This document shows, one piece after another, positions 22,996 to 34,636 of a stretch of 64,000 bases of DNA. A program made the translations under genes and the position numbers. The stretch lies in contig JANTUC010000009.1 in NCBI GenBank assembly GCA_026873275.1, positions 620,001 to 684,000 of the forward strand, in the 5' to 3' direction. The notes under the pieces are model-generated. The model was not told where the DNA came from, ran no database searches, and saw only the letters and a program-made list of their open reading frames with translations. The stretch comes from Pseudopithomyces maydicus. Taxonomy: Eukaryota; Ascomycota; Dothideomycetes; Pleosporales; Didymosphaeriaceae. Within the stretch, counting starts at the first letter, position 1; the number at the start of each line of letters is the position of its first letter.

Positions 22996-24124
22996 CCACA
23001 ACCCGCGCGGGACTCTGGCGCCAAGACGGAATCATCCACCACCCTAGGTCCGCGCGCGGGTGGCTGCGGCACATCTTCAGGGTACAGATGCCGTGCGGGA
23101 CGCTATGAATGCACACATGTACGTACATATATCTACATGTGGATTTACCTCGTATTGCACAGGACAACATGTAGCTAAGGTATGGGGGCATAAAACGAAG
23201 GATCTTGGCCGATGCTTTTCTAAACGCTTATCTTTGCTTTGCATGCAATGCAGGGCCGGTGCGTGGGTGGGTCTACATAATTACATATACATATGCGCGC
23301 GAATAAGGCGGCGGGATGGATGTGGGGGGTTGCATGTGGGACGGGCGGCGGGCTGATGGATAGGAAAGGTTGGCGTAGGAGGATGGGAGTGAACCTTGGG
23401 TGGCTGATACACTGGTGAGAGGAACTCCACCGGGACGCGTTGCATGCCGCAGGCTGTACCAGACCCGGGCTGCAGCAGGCTGAGTGCTGGGTTGCCTCGT
23501 ATATGCGTATATGCGGGTCGTAGGGAGAGACATCGTTGAGCATGCTGTCACTTTACGAATTGTGTATCTTGGGTCTGCGGTTATCGGATCGATCCAAGGA
23601 CGATGAGTGGTGAGGTCGTTTACCATAACGATGGGATAACGTACATACCCATGCTTCCGAGTAAGTGTAGGTTGTTGATAGATTGGATTTCAAATTAGGT
23701 TGAATGCGGCTGTGTGAAGCGTACGTGAGATATCACCATTCACCATGTTTGGGAAAAACCTCGACGAGAGAGGGAGTTTTTTTTTTCGTTGTCTTCAGCA
23801 TTGATCCGGTTCTGTCGTAATAGAATGGCGGACATGAAGTGAATCTATGACTATATTTCCACCTGATTGTGTCAAATATCTTGATTGTCCGCCGGAGTAC
23901 ACTAGGAGTGCGCCAGGAAAGGAAAAAAGACGATGCGGTGGGCCACCCTTGATCTAGGAAGTTGCCGGTGGTGGAGAAGGTTGAGCTAGCACGGAAAGAA
24001 TAGTTCAATGCACTCTAAAGCATCATACGCGCGAGAAAATATGGCCCAGTGTTCAACACCGAATATTGAGAATGTTCCTTCTCATTCATTACTCATGAGT
24101 ACATATCATAGTGCAGCACTCTGT

Positions 24125-24868
24125 CTAAAACTTGACGTAACCCTGTCCCTTGACAAAGGTAGCGTGCCATGGCACCTCTCCCTCTCCGCTCGCAAGCTGG
24201 GCATAGAAATCAGCATGTGCTTCGCCATCAATCTGCATGCCCTTGATGCTGCCATCAGCCTGGCGCTCATCGGCGTAGAAGAAACTGTTTAATGTTAGTC
24301 AAGCTACATGCCCACAGACCCTATATGGAACTCACCGGTATCCATCCTTGGAGTAACGAGTGTCTGCCGATCCAATAAGGTAGCCAGTGGCCGACTTGCC
24401 AATGCCCAAGGTTGCGGTGAGCAGCATGGGGGCGATCCAGGTGTTCAGCTTGTTGCCTGTGAAAATGAAGACCTTCTTGGCGTCTGCTGAGAGCGTCTCC
24501 CATCCCTTGACAGCCTCCTTGGCAGCTGCGTAGACGGACACGGTGTTTGTGTTGAGATCGGATGCAAGGCTCTCGGTAGGGATGGAGAACAGGTCGTCAC
24601 CTGCAGGTGGGGAAAAGGCCGCAGCATTGTAGATGATGACGCTGGGGGCGCTCTTGAACTCGGCCTTGACGGCATCGAAGATGGAGGAGAGCGATGACGG
24701 GTTGGATAGGTCGGCCTTGACCGAGAAATAACCCTCAGCCGACTTGCCCTCAGCAGCCTTGCGGGAGGCAATAGCCACGGAGTAGCCGGTGCTTGCGAAC
24801 TTGCTGGCTACAGCGGCACCAATCCTGGGTCCCGAGCCAAGGATGAGAGCGACAGGCTTGGAAGTCAT
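24125..24868 (-). CDS. SDR-like NAD(P)-binding protein, atypical
   Basis: Exons 24336-24868 and 24125-24284 give 230 residues, a typical short-chain dehydrogenase length. The Rossmann start is VALILGSGPRIGAAVASKFA, a TGxxxGxG variant with Ser-Gly-Pro, followed by ASRK for cofactor selection, VKADLSNP (the Asp of the adenine site) and IIYNAAAF in place of NNAG. The canonical Ser-Tyr-x3-Lys catalytic set is not evident: the region after KVFIFTGNKLN has no YxxxK. It may therefore be an atypical or non-catalytic SDR. The protein ends GQGYVKF. It lies at the edge of the accessory block, 3 kb from the cluster regulator; membership in the cluster is open. Confidence 0.8.
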
Positions 24869-25101
24869 GTTTGTTTGTAAGGATACGGGAAGGATCGGGA
24901 TATCAAGAAGTTGTCGTTGTTGCTTTGAATGCTGGAGGCGGAATGCTTTCACAACTTGCGAGGCAGTCGACGTTGTTTATATGCAGACATGAGCTCTCGG
25001 TTGCCCCATAGCCTTTCAAACAAACATCTGTCTCGTTGCTCCAGAAATTCGAATTAGCAAGCAATTCGGTCACGTGAGCGTGGACCGCAGGGCTGGCGGA
25101 C

Positions 25102-25140
25102 AAGCCGCGCGGGTCGTCCCTGTAAGTAAGCCGCGCGGGT
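25102..25140. repeat. Direct repeat pair AAGCCGCGCGGGT
   Basis: The 13-mer occurs at 25102-25114 and 25128-25140, 26 bp apart, upstream of the SDR-like gene (start 24868) and just past the 3' end of the Zn2Cys6 gene. Each copy contains the palindrome CCGCGCGG, which would suit a Zn2Cys6-type dimer site. Role is inference. Confidence 0.7.
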
Positions 25141-25157
25141 GATTCTGTGTATGCTCG

Positions 25158-26928
25158 TCAGACCAATAGCGAAACGTAGCCCAGGCTACCGACGCACGCC
25201 GCAAAGTCTGTTTCAATGGTCAGCTCGTCCCTCTTTCTCCAAACGTTCTCCATTATCTCTAGTGCCTTGCGCGCGGGTCCAAAAAGTCGATGGGGGACCA
25301 GTGCGTCAGCCATCGCCCGGAAACGGAATTCTTCAGCGGGTTCACAAAGGCAACCCACAATGCAGTACGGCCACACTACAGTCCGCAGCAGCTCGGGCGC
25401 CGGCATCCGCTCCAGCAATGCCAGGATCCGGGTGACATTCTCACGAATTCCCGCACTTGCAGGTTGCCACCCAGAGACTGAAACGGCGAGGTAGAGCAAT
25501 GCAGCATGCGCCCAGACACGTGTGATGAATACGGCGCATCCGCCCGGCATTGGTGGTAACTGGTCGTTGTAGACACCAAATAGGCCGAGCCAGTTAGAGT
25601 GGGACATGTCTACTGCAGCATCGAGACGTGCGAGATTCTCCAGTAGGGTCCGCTGGATCGCCGACGCGCGGGCTACCAGTTCCATCATGTCAAGTTTGCC
25701 CGCCTTTTTAAGGGACTGTTTCCATGCACTGAGCGTAGCTATCTCACCCATCTGTAATAGTACCCAGTTTTCGCAGCCCACGAAATTCTCCAGGCTTAGA
25801 GGAGGCTTCTCGCCACCGTTGGTGAGCAGTCGAGCATGGTACTGGATCAATTCTGGCGCTTGACCTGTGCAGATGCCGGCGATGGTGTCGTCTACGATGA
25901 GCAGCGCTGAGTAGAATCGGAAAGCTGCCTGATCTGAGTTCCAAGCTCCGCGCTGCAGAGACGTTATAGCCCATAGTGGTCGTCCCATGAGATCCAAGAC
26001 GCGCCCAAAATCCGGTAGCTCGTTGCCACTCACGGTCTTATCTACAATCGAAAACACCTTCTTGAAGAGCGAATTGGCAGCACCGAGATGCTTTTGACAG
26101 TTCTCGAAGTTTCCGACGGCTATTTCGAACCGCTGTAGCTGGATTATGCTTCCCATGATCCGGGCTGTCTTGACCAGGACGTCTTGAGCATCAGCTGAGC
26201 CCACGTCCTGAAGATTACGGTGGAGCGTGGTAAACGTCATGGCCATTTGATTCAGGAGCTTGTCCCAAGCAAGAATCTTGCATACATGCTGGCCTGAAAC
26301 AGCACCATCCAGAGTAACCGAAACAAAATACGTGCTGAGACATAGCGTGGTATGCCACATGACTTGGTCGCTTGCAACCAGTTCCATGACCCAGGTACGT
26401 CCACCCTCAAGGAGCAGAGGCTTGTAGAAGGGAAACAAGAATGGGAAGAAGTGGTCAAGGTAGAACATGATGAAGCGACGGTCGAGCTCTGATTGCTCGA
26501 TTTGCCTGACGGGTGAGCTACTCTGGGACCATCTGTCCAGTTTGTTCCCGGATACTGCATGGCCGTTGGTTGATGCCCGCTTTGGGGAATTTGGAAAAAT
26601 CACACGTGAAGTCGGGTCTAAGTGTTGTTCAATTTGGATTGATTCCAGAACATCGAAGGACAAAACGCCGCGACGGCGTGCGGCAGCATTCTTGACCTCG
26701 CGCTTGACCTCTTCGGCTTTCTCTTTCTGCCCAAGTCCGTTGTCCATCCACGGTGGCTTCTCATCCTCAAAGTTACAGGTGATCTGCAGCGAGGAGCAGT
26801 TTCTGCAAACTGGTCGTGTTTCATCACACCGCTTCTTCCTAAGGCGACAGCTGCATATTGTCAACGGAGAGTGCACATGCGGATCAATGAGGGAGCACCC
26901 ACGTCCAGCAGCCGTCGTAGCTCTTCAT
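25158..26928 (-). CDS. Zn2Cys6 transcription factor with fungal-specific TF domain
   Basis: Two exons, 26903-26928 and 25158-26850, give 572 residues. The first exon is only 26 nt (MKSYDGCWT) and carries the first cysteine of the zinc cluster; the GTGGGT..CAG intron splits the cluster, giving CWTCRLRKKRCDE..PVCRNCSSLQITC, the full C-x2-C-x6-C-x6-C-x2-C-x6-C pattern. The rest (FYLDHFFPFLFPFY, VELAVSGWQ-like stretches) has the helical fungal_trans style domain seen in regulators of secondary metabolism and nutrition. It is transcribed in the same direction as the SDR-like gene downstream. Whether it controls the neighbouring PKS cluster is open. Confidence 0.9.
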
Positions 26929-27901
26929 TGCGATGGTTGTTTAGTTCGCAGTGCAAGCGTAGTGATGGACGTGGGCATGTCAGTGCGGGGTTGCCAGGCG
27001 AGAACCAATTCGGTGATGACTACATTAGTAGTGTGCAGGAGGATTGCGTCCTTCGGACATGGTGAGGCCTAAGGGCTCGCGAACAATAGAATCCTTCCGG
27101 TAAAAAAAAGCACACTAGAAGGCGGCCTATTGCTGGGATGGTAGGTATCAGGTCATACCATAAGGATGTAGGTAGCCGAAGATGGGGCTCCTTTCATCGT
27201 CTTGATCAGGTCAAGCGCGTTCCACACTAGGTAGACGGGCTGGACCTCGACACCAGCATTGATGCCTTGCATATCCACATGTACTATACCTGTGGAAACA
27301 GTACAGTAGCCTGCGCCATGTTCTTACCATTGGGGGGTGGGGGGCGAACAAGGGGTCGAGTGCTGGCGTGAATAAACGGCCCGCTCGCGGGCGCCGGGCT
27401 CCATTCATCCTGGCGCCAACGTAGCGAAAGGTGACGTGCTTCAGGGCTATGCCAACCAGATCAAGCCTTCTAGGGTCGCGACGGACAAAGCTTGGCCGAG
27501 ACATCAGCACCTCCTGTACGAGGTAAGCGTTCCCCGGCACTGCGACAGTAGGCCAGCCTGCACCCATTTATCTACATCCTACTGCCGATCAAGATACAAG
27601 TTAGTGTCTGACTCGTACTATCGGTCCAGGTCTTATGATTGGACATCCTGCCGGCAATGGTGGTAATAAACCGTCAGTCGTTTACGGGGAATCTCGAGGC
27701 GCCAATCTGTTGAACATGCCTAGATAGTACGGTGATTTGGAGATGCAGGGACTACGCCAGCCCAGCTGCTTGAGGCTGATGCAAATCCGGTTGGGGCCCG
27801 AGGAAGGATCAGAGTCGACCTGAGCGGGCGGGAGCCATCAAGCCATGGTCGTACATATAGGCCTTCAACGTGCATTGGTGACCTCAAACTTGACGCGAAA
27901 C
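26929..27901. promoter_or_regulatory. Divergent promoter between two Zn2Cys6 regulators
   Basis: 973 bp between start codons of two oppositely oriented zinc-cluster regulators. It includes GC-rich CTCGCGGGCGCC around 27383 and no gene that I can support. Confidence 0.5.
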
Positions 27902-30513
27902 ATGACTGCCCACCAGAAAAGAGTGCGTACCCGTATTCCTCTTACAAGCCTAGGCTATCCGCATGTGACATACTGACCAACGGGCCAGAGTCATGACCGG
28001 GCTGAGGAGTCCATCTCAGACCAAGCTTGCACCCGCTGCCGCGAACGCAAGATCCGCTGCGGACGTGAACTCCCTCAATGCAATAACTGCGAGCGGGACG
28101 ATAGTGTGACATGTGTTTACCAGAACCCCACAAAACGAGTGAACCATTTGAAATCTTTGTGAGTTTCGCTGCTCCATATTATACACCAACAGATGACAAG
28201 CTGTCTGCTGTGCCTATGCTCCCCCGAAACACCCCCGAAATATGCACAATACCGGTTGACTGTATTTCTTCTCGACTTCGACACCGTGTCATTTCTTTTC
28301 TACCTGTCTGACCAAAGTGGAATAGATTCGACAGCGTCAACAGGCTCAACGAGCGTCTGGACGGTATAGAGTCACATCTGGGGCGTTTATCCGTAGGGAT
28401 CACACAAACCATCAACCGGGATACATCTGGCTCCATAACATCAGAACAGCACACTTCCGTGGAGAGCGATCTGGAAGAGGGCGATGATGAAACCCGACCA
28501 GGATCTCGCTCCCCATATAGCGAGAGATCAACCGACTTGCAAATCTTCCACAACTCGGCAGATCTAGTCGATCACTACCATGGGCCTTCATCACTTTTCG
28601 TTCTTTGCAAACAGTTTCAACTTCGTGTCCTCAGTGCAAGACATACTGAAATGGGCACCCCATTGTGGGTTATTTTACAAAATCTCTGTGAAAAGGCTGG
28701 CGTGCTAGAGCCTTTCCCACCTTTTGATGGTAAGCCTGTCATCAACCTCCTATCGAAACAACAAGCGAGTACCGTCATCGGTCGTTTCTTCCAGCGTGTG
28801 AACTGTACCACCGATGTGTTCGTCAAGCGTAATCTGCTGGCTCACGTCGAACGACTTTATTCGGAACCAATGGAGCCGGGGAACGATGTGTGGGCCATAT
28901 GCTTACAAGTAATCACTGTGCTTGTTTGGGGTACAGAAATCTCTACTCAATATGGGATCGGCTTGTTTGGCGACTTCGCGCGATCATTCCTTCCAAGTCG
29001 AGCCGCACTAGTCAGCTCCAGTTTACTGACTACGCCCAAACTCATCAACGTCCAGACTTTGATTCTTCTGGTACGTACCACCTCATTCCACACCATCTCC
29101 TGTAGAAACAATCAACTGACTGATCCACTAGAGTGTTGCAGCACAGCAGTTTGATCCCCCGGGTGGGCTGAATTCATCTTCTCCAATGCGTGCAGGCTTG
29201 CAAGAACAATGGGACTCCATCAGACGCAATTGTTTCCTCACCAGAATAGCACGAATGAGGTCTTAGAACGGGCAAAAGTCTTACAGTCCTTATACGTCCG
29301 AGATAAGAGCTTGTGTACCACGCGAGGCTCTGTATCCTGGCTGCCAACTCACGACTGTGGTATTGCTCACCAATTCAGTGCTGCCATGGAGCGGACACCC
29401 GAACGGGTACCCTGGTCTGGTGCACTACAACTTGCGATGATTCAAGACCAAGTTTACAACTTGGTGCATACCGCTACGTCCCGAACGGATAAACAGAGCA
29501 AATCGCAGAAATACAAGGCCATACGCACCATAGAGCATCGATTCGACCAGTACGAACGAATTCTTGGTGCTTCCAATAAACAGAATTCTTCGCTCGATTT
29601 TAGCCACGCTATGGCCACTTTGGAGTTCCTAGCAACTCGCATGCTTGCGTTTCGATACGGATCGGAGCAAAGGCACCTCGAACAGGTACGCTTGGATGCG
29701 AGAAATAGCTGCCTTTTACTACTGAAAGCACATGGGGATAAAAACAATAAATCCTCTGGTGCTCAGAATTCTACGAGTGGCCAAATAAGCGACTATTCCG
29801 ATGACGATGGGCATCTACCAGCCGCCAAACCTAGTACGCCTTGTTTTGCTAGTATACTCGACGCTTTCTCCGTACCAGCCTTCTTCGTAATACTTGAGAA
29901 TCTTCTTCGGGACTCACCAAAAGAGAGTGACTTCGGTGCCGATCTCAAGCTGCTGCAGAGAGTCTCTGCTTGCTACAACAAAGCCACAGAACAAATGCAA
30001 TCTAACAGCTATCATCGCAGAGTTGCATGGACATTTGAGCAGCTGCTTGACATTCATGAGCTGATTAAGAATGGTTCCGTGGCTAGTGATTTAATTTCCA
30101 TTCCCACTGAGGATCCCATTTCTCAGATGACATTATCCCTCAACACCGGTGCACACGATGACTTCAACCTAAATAGCTATCCCTCACACACAATGGGAGA
30201 CGGGTCAAATCTTTCCTCTTCGTCACATATGACGACGAACACACCTTTTACATGGGACTTGGGATCATCGATCCCATCTTCATTGGAAATGTACACTCCA
30301 TTCACTTCGACAGGTTTGGGTGGCGGACTAGAATCTAGTGTGGTAGATATGTTCAATCAGCTGAGGCAAGACAGCCCCAACGATAGCTCTGGGGGCTCTC
30401 TCTCGTTATCAGAAGTCTGTCCTGAACAGCCGACGACTAGAAAGCGACCAAGGACTCTTGATAGATTAGACGCACCCTTAGAAGATAAATGGGCTGATTC
30501 ATATGGGCTTTAA
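27902..30513 (+). CDS. Cluster Zn2Cys6 transcription factor, with a -1 frame shift
   Basis: Likely pathway-specific regulator. Exons 27902-27922, 27989-28158, 28326-29070 and 29132-30513 would give about 772 residues. The zinc cluster is ACTRCRERKIRCGRELPQC..C..C (about residues 20-50), followed by a short coiled-coil linker VNRLNERLDGIE (about 66) and a fungal-specific TF domain (PGWAEF, NACRLARTMGLH, RAKVLQSLYVRDKSLCTTRG). In exon 4 the frame changes by -1 in the run of five C at 29156-29160: before it the frame reads AAQQFDPP, after it GWAEFIFSNA, both conserved in this family, with no splice site able to join them. As written, the protein would stop about 25 codons later. Real mutation or base undercall is undecided. 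Confidence 0.82.
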
Positions 30514-31038
30514 ACTGTATTCCAGTAGATACTTTTTTTCTCGGGGATGTGAAGAGAATATACCCCACGTGTACGATTAAGAGAATTCATTCGCCTGTTC
30601 TGTGAGGGAAATAGCGATCGGTGAGGCCGCTTGATATCTATTTAATAGAAAGTATTTCAATTCAAATATTAGACTCGGAAGCCGGAGTCCGATACTAGTC
30701 ATGGTGATGTATTTTTGAGGCACGGTTTGCAAACTTGCATTTCACAGACCAGTTTGCAGTTGTAGGATTTCTAGGCCCTACTCGGATTTACCCAAAGCTA
30801 TACAATGTTATTCTGAGTATAGATCCCCGAGAAGCACCGTTTCATATTGCTCCGATGTAACAAACTGGCCGTCCGGCCGAAGCGGGGCTTAACCAAGTTG
30901 TTGACGGCCGAGCTCCGCACCCCGCCAGAATGTAAGACCGATGTATACATTTCGATATATTGGGAAATGAGCTTAATACTTTGAGAGGTTATGCATCAGC
31001 ACCAAATTGCACAGAACACTCGACGAGAAATCCGAACC
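30514..31038. promoter_or_regulatory. Promoter of O-methyltransferase 1 with CGGCCGA sites
   Basis: 525 bp between the regulator's stop and the methyltransferase start. It contains CGGCCGA at 30874-30880 and 30905-30911, both on the same strand about 31 bp apart, within an otherwise AT-rich stretch. These match the GCCGA core seen in other cluster promoters. Functional assignment is inference. Confidence 0.55.
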
Positions 31039-32466
31039 ATGTCTACTATCCAGGAACTCAGTCAAAGGATCGCCAAGAACACGGCTCTGGTGGAACAATG
31101 GCTGGTCAGCAAAAATCACAAAATGCCATCCTTCAATTACGATGCCGATGGTGAATTCCCCGACACCGATGGCGCGCCCGAGATTGAAGAAGCACGGATG
31201 GCAGTTATAGATGACACAAGCGCACTTCATGATCTTCTTCTCGGCCCACGAGAGGTTATAGCTCGAGTATGGGGTGGTGTAAGTAAACTAGGAACATCTA
31301 AAAACAACGTCACTAAAATCGGTTACATAGGCTATAGACAATGCTGCCCAACAATGTATCTACCACTTCAAGATCCTCCAGGCAATCCCGCTTGAAGGTG
31401 GTGCCACCTATGCTGAAATTTCTGCAAAGGTTGGTCTGAACGAGAGAAAACTCAAAACTGTCTTGCGCAAAGCAATGGTAAACCGCATGCTGCGAGAGGA
31501 TGTCCCTGACCACGTTATTCATACAGCTTCTTCTGCTTTACTTCTACGTCACCCGTACATGATGCATTATTATGGGTTTTTTATCGAGCAAATGTTCCCA
31601 GCCAGCGCAAAATTTGCTGAAGCGCTCAAGAAATATCAGGACAGTACAGCTTCGAATCACACCTCCTTTAGCCTCGCCTTCAACACGAATGAGACATTAT
31701 TCAAGTATCTTGAGCAACAACCGGAGTTGCAAGCTCGGTTTGTTGGGGCTATGGAAGGCGTGAACCGCGACCCTAGCCAAAGCCAGAAACACGTCATAAC
31801 AGGATATCCATGGAAAGAACTTGGAAAGGCTACTGTAGTCGATGTAAGTTAAATCTGCCAACATGCTCCATATCTTGAATCTAATGCGGTATAACGTAGG
31901 TTGGTGGCTCATCTGGCTTCATGAGTGTAGAGCTTGCTAAAAACTATCCGGACCTGAAACTAGTCGTACAAGACTATAAGAACAACGTTGAACAGGGAGC
32001 TGCACAGCTACCATCTGAGTTGAGCAATCAAGTCCAATTTCTGCCTCACAACTTCTTTGATCCTCAACCGGTCATCGGCGCAGATGTCTATATTTTGCGT
32101 CATATTTGTCATGACTGGTCGGCTGAGAACAGCGAAAAAATCCTCGGCCAGATTGTACCTGCCATGAAGCCTGGGAGCAAGATTCTGCTGGTCGAGATAG
32201 TTGTTTCACCATCAAAAAGACCAATGTCGAGTATTGCCGAGCGGTATCTGCGGTATGTTGTTTTGTAGTTTGTACTCCATCGTTCACGGCTGACCCCTAC
32301 CAGTATCAGAGATATGAACATGATACAGATGTTGAATGCACAGGAGCGAAGTGAAACAGATTGGAGGGAAATAATCACTGCTACAGACCCCCGTCTCGAG
32401 TTGACTCGTATCATCGTAAGTGAAGCTCCAGTTAAACTACCTCTACTCCCATTATTTCTACAGTAG
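31039..32466 (+). CDS. SAM-dependent O-methyltransferase 1
   Basis: Class I plant/fungal-type O-methyltransferase, probably capping a phenolic hydroxyl of the cluster product. Exons 31039-31278, 31331-31843, 31900-32252, 32304-32466 give 422 residues. A winged-helix dimerisation region (AIPLEGGATYAEISAKVGL) precedes the SAM loop VVDVGGSSGFMSVELA, the acidic VVQDY, and the catalytic block DVYILRHICHDWSAE with its histidine. An in-frame ATG 48 nt upstream is possible but less favoured. The last 48 nt before the stop (32416-32463) have the form GTAAGT..CTACAG and could be spliced as an intron, removing 16 codons and leaving the same TAG stop. Confidence 0.9.
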
Positions 32467-33296
32467 AGCCACACTTGTGGAGCAAGTTTCTCCCCACTCC
32501 TAGATGATGCACCTCGCTTTTGAGGGCTTAATGAAAAATGCTGACCGTCAAATTACCTAGACTCCTCATGGTAGTACCGACTCAATAATTGAGATATCGT
32601 TGCGTCAGAATTGAAGCTATGGCGGTTACTCAGTATGGGCTTCGTTGTTACTTTGCTCAGCATAGAAAAAAATCATAGCATCTATGTTCAACCATATTCT
32701 AACTGGCAATACAAGTATCTCTCTGCGCATCATGAGCCCCATTGTCATTGGGTATGATATCAGTGTCAAGGTGATCTCCACGAAGAACAGCGTTGAGGCA
32801 AATGGGTCTAGCCCGTCGCGAACAATTCTTGATAGCAGGATGCCCGAACTCTGCACAAGTGATTAAAATGTACCTTCGGTCTTGTCATTGCGCGCGATTA
32901 ACCTAACGTGCGTACGCTGAAACCCGAACAGGTCCTGATATTGAGTCTAGAGCCTGATGAACCGTGGTGTATGTATACACCCATGCAACCCTGCCTAGGC
33001 ACGCGTCACAATGCAAGGTCACACCCGTCTCTAATCCTTCGCTCGCTTGCATCCGGCAAATTCAAGTACGGTCGGTAGTCTGCGTGGCATGTCCGAAAAG
33101 GGACTCGAAGGAGCACTTACATATGCATGCTAAACTAAAGGGGACTTCCGCGCGGGTTGTGGGTCTACCCCTGTCGCCTGGCAATGCAAAGCACCATGAC
33201 ATTTTTGGCTAAGATTCATGACATACTTATAATTGCCGGACAGTATGGTTTCTACACTTGGTCGAGCGACTGATCTAGATAACACGTGTCTTTTCC
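32467..33296. other. Intergenic region between convergent cluster genes
   Basis: 830 bp between the 3' ends of O-methyltransferase 1 and the FAD monooxygenase. No gene, repeat or element seen. Confidence 0.5.
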
Positions 33297-34636
33297 TCAA
33301 GCCACAACGCCCACGTCCGACAAAACGACTGGCTTTGGAGGCATCGGTCCGGCCTCCCTACCAAACGTAATGAATTTTGCCTCTTCTCCGTAAGCTTCGA
33401 GCACGCCATTGGAAACAGTGGATGCGGCTTTTCCACGCGCAAGCATCTCTGCATTAAAATCCGACACTAGATCCTTCAACTGGTCGCCCGTCGCCTGCGT
33501 GTCCCGCACTTGCGCGAGGACGTCGCTGAGCCTAAAGGAATCGACGAAGGCTGTGTTTGCGGCGAGAGCACGGACTGTTTACTATTAGCAGGTTTTTCTT
33601 GTGGGATCTTGTGCGATGAGAAGGCTTTGAAGCTTCACCAGCGATCGCGGTACTTACATGGAGCCATGGAGTGCGCCGCATCACCAATCAGTAATACACG
33701 TCCAGCTGGGAGCTGCTCTGGTTCTAGCTCCACACCTTGAAGTTGAAAGCCAGGTGTGTTGTATCTCTCTGTGGGAATTTGGTCAACTAGTTTGCGAAGC
33801 TTTTCAGGATAGCCTCTGGTCCTCTCCCGTGCGAAAGCAGCCAGTTGTTCCTGCGTTGCCAACTCCGTCCATCGCTTTTCGCCTGCATGCTTGGGAGCGT
33901 CTTGGTCTACCCAGAGAAGAATGAAGTAGTAGTATCCTGTTTTGCCATCAGGGCTGACTCTGTTGAGAGCGCAGAATATGGCCGTCTGGTCGTTCGTAGC
34001 GAGCCTAGGATCCATGACGATATAGTTGGAGTGCGAAAGAGTGAGCTGCTCCGAGAACTTGTCACCACTGAGTTCGATCTCCCCGAAGATTGATCCAATT
34101 GGCAATGGCTTCATAACGTCCTGGCCTTTAAGAATGTGCTTGCGCACTGTACTGCGTGTACCTTCAGCACCAACCAAGAAATCGCCAGTGGCTGACGTTC
34201 CATCCTCAAAGTACGCAGTAACTTTTTCCCCATTTTCCTCGATACGAGTCAAACGTTTGTTGAACTGCACATCAATCCCTTGCATCAACCAATCACGCAT
34301 CCTATGGCGATTTGCTCGGACGACATGAAGATCGTCATCAGCGATGACACCAACCCGGAAATCTGGACGGGTAATGTCATAGAAAGAAAATTGTGGTGGA
34401 AGGTTGAGAGGAAGCAAATGGCTTGTCTGTTCCACGGGTCCCAGGTCAGAGGGCATGGAGCTCTTCATCAGATTGTAGGCTTCTCCGAATAGTGAAAGTG
34501 CCCAACCTTGGCCGCGTGAATCTCGAGAAAAGTCTCGCTCGAAGACAGTGAAAGAGATGTTCTTCTTCCTCAACTGCTGCGCGAGCGTGAGGCCGCTCAT
34601 GCCAGCACCTATGATCAGGACGTGTGGTGACGACAT
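33297..34636 (-). CDS. FAD-dependent aromatic monooxygenase
   Basis: Flavoprotein hydroxylase of the FAD_binding_3 type, expected to hydroxylate an aromatic ring or open one by Baeyer-Villiger chemistry. Exons 33658-34636 and 33297-33574 give 418 residues. Motifs in order: GxGxxG dinucleotide site VLIIGAGMSGLTLAQ (residues 5-19), ERD at the end of beta-2, the FLVGAEGTRSTVRK block with the DG-type position, and the second FAD motif GRVLLIGDAAHSMAPF, split by the intron (branch TGCTAAT, acceptor AACAG). The start at 34636 sets the Rossmann fold at the N-terminus; the frame is open further upstream but without character. Usual family length, all motifs intact. Confidence 0.92.

Larger units (their letters stand above)
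22140..24124. other. 2-kb gene-free region rich in short repeats
   Basis: No spliceable gene found on either strand. It holds (GCTT)n, a doubled 12-mer, ATGCATG/CATGCATGC palindromic runs and alternating CG/TA tracts around 22620-23350. It separates the core block from the accessory block. It could be long UTR, a noncoding transcript or decayed DNA; none can be decided here. Confidence 0.5.

Noticed and set aside
26467..27072. 201-codon plus-strand frame across the Zn2Cys6 gene start
   Set aside because: Runs antisense through the zinc cluster and promoter; no family character.
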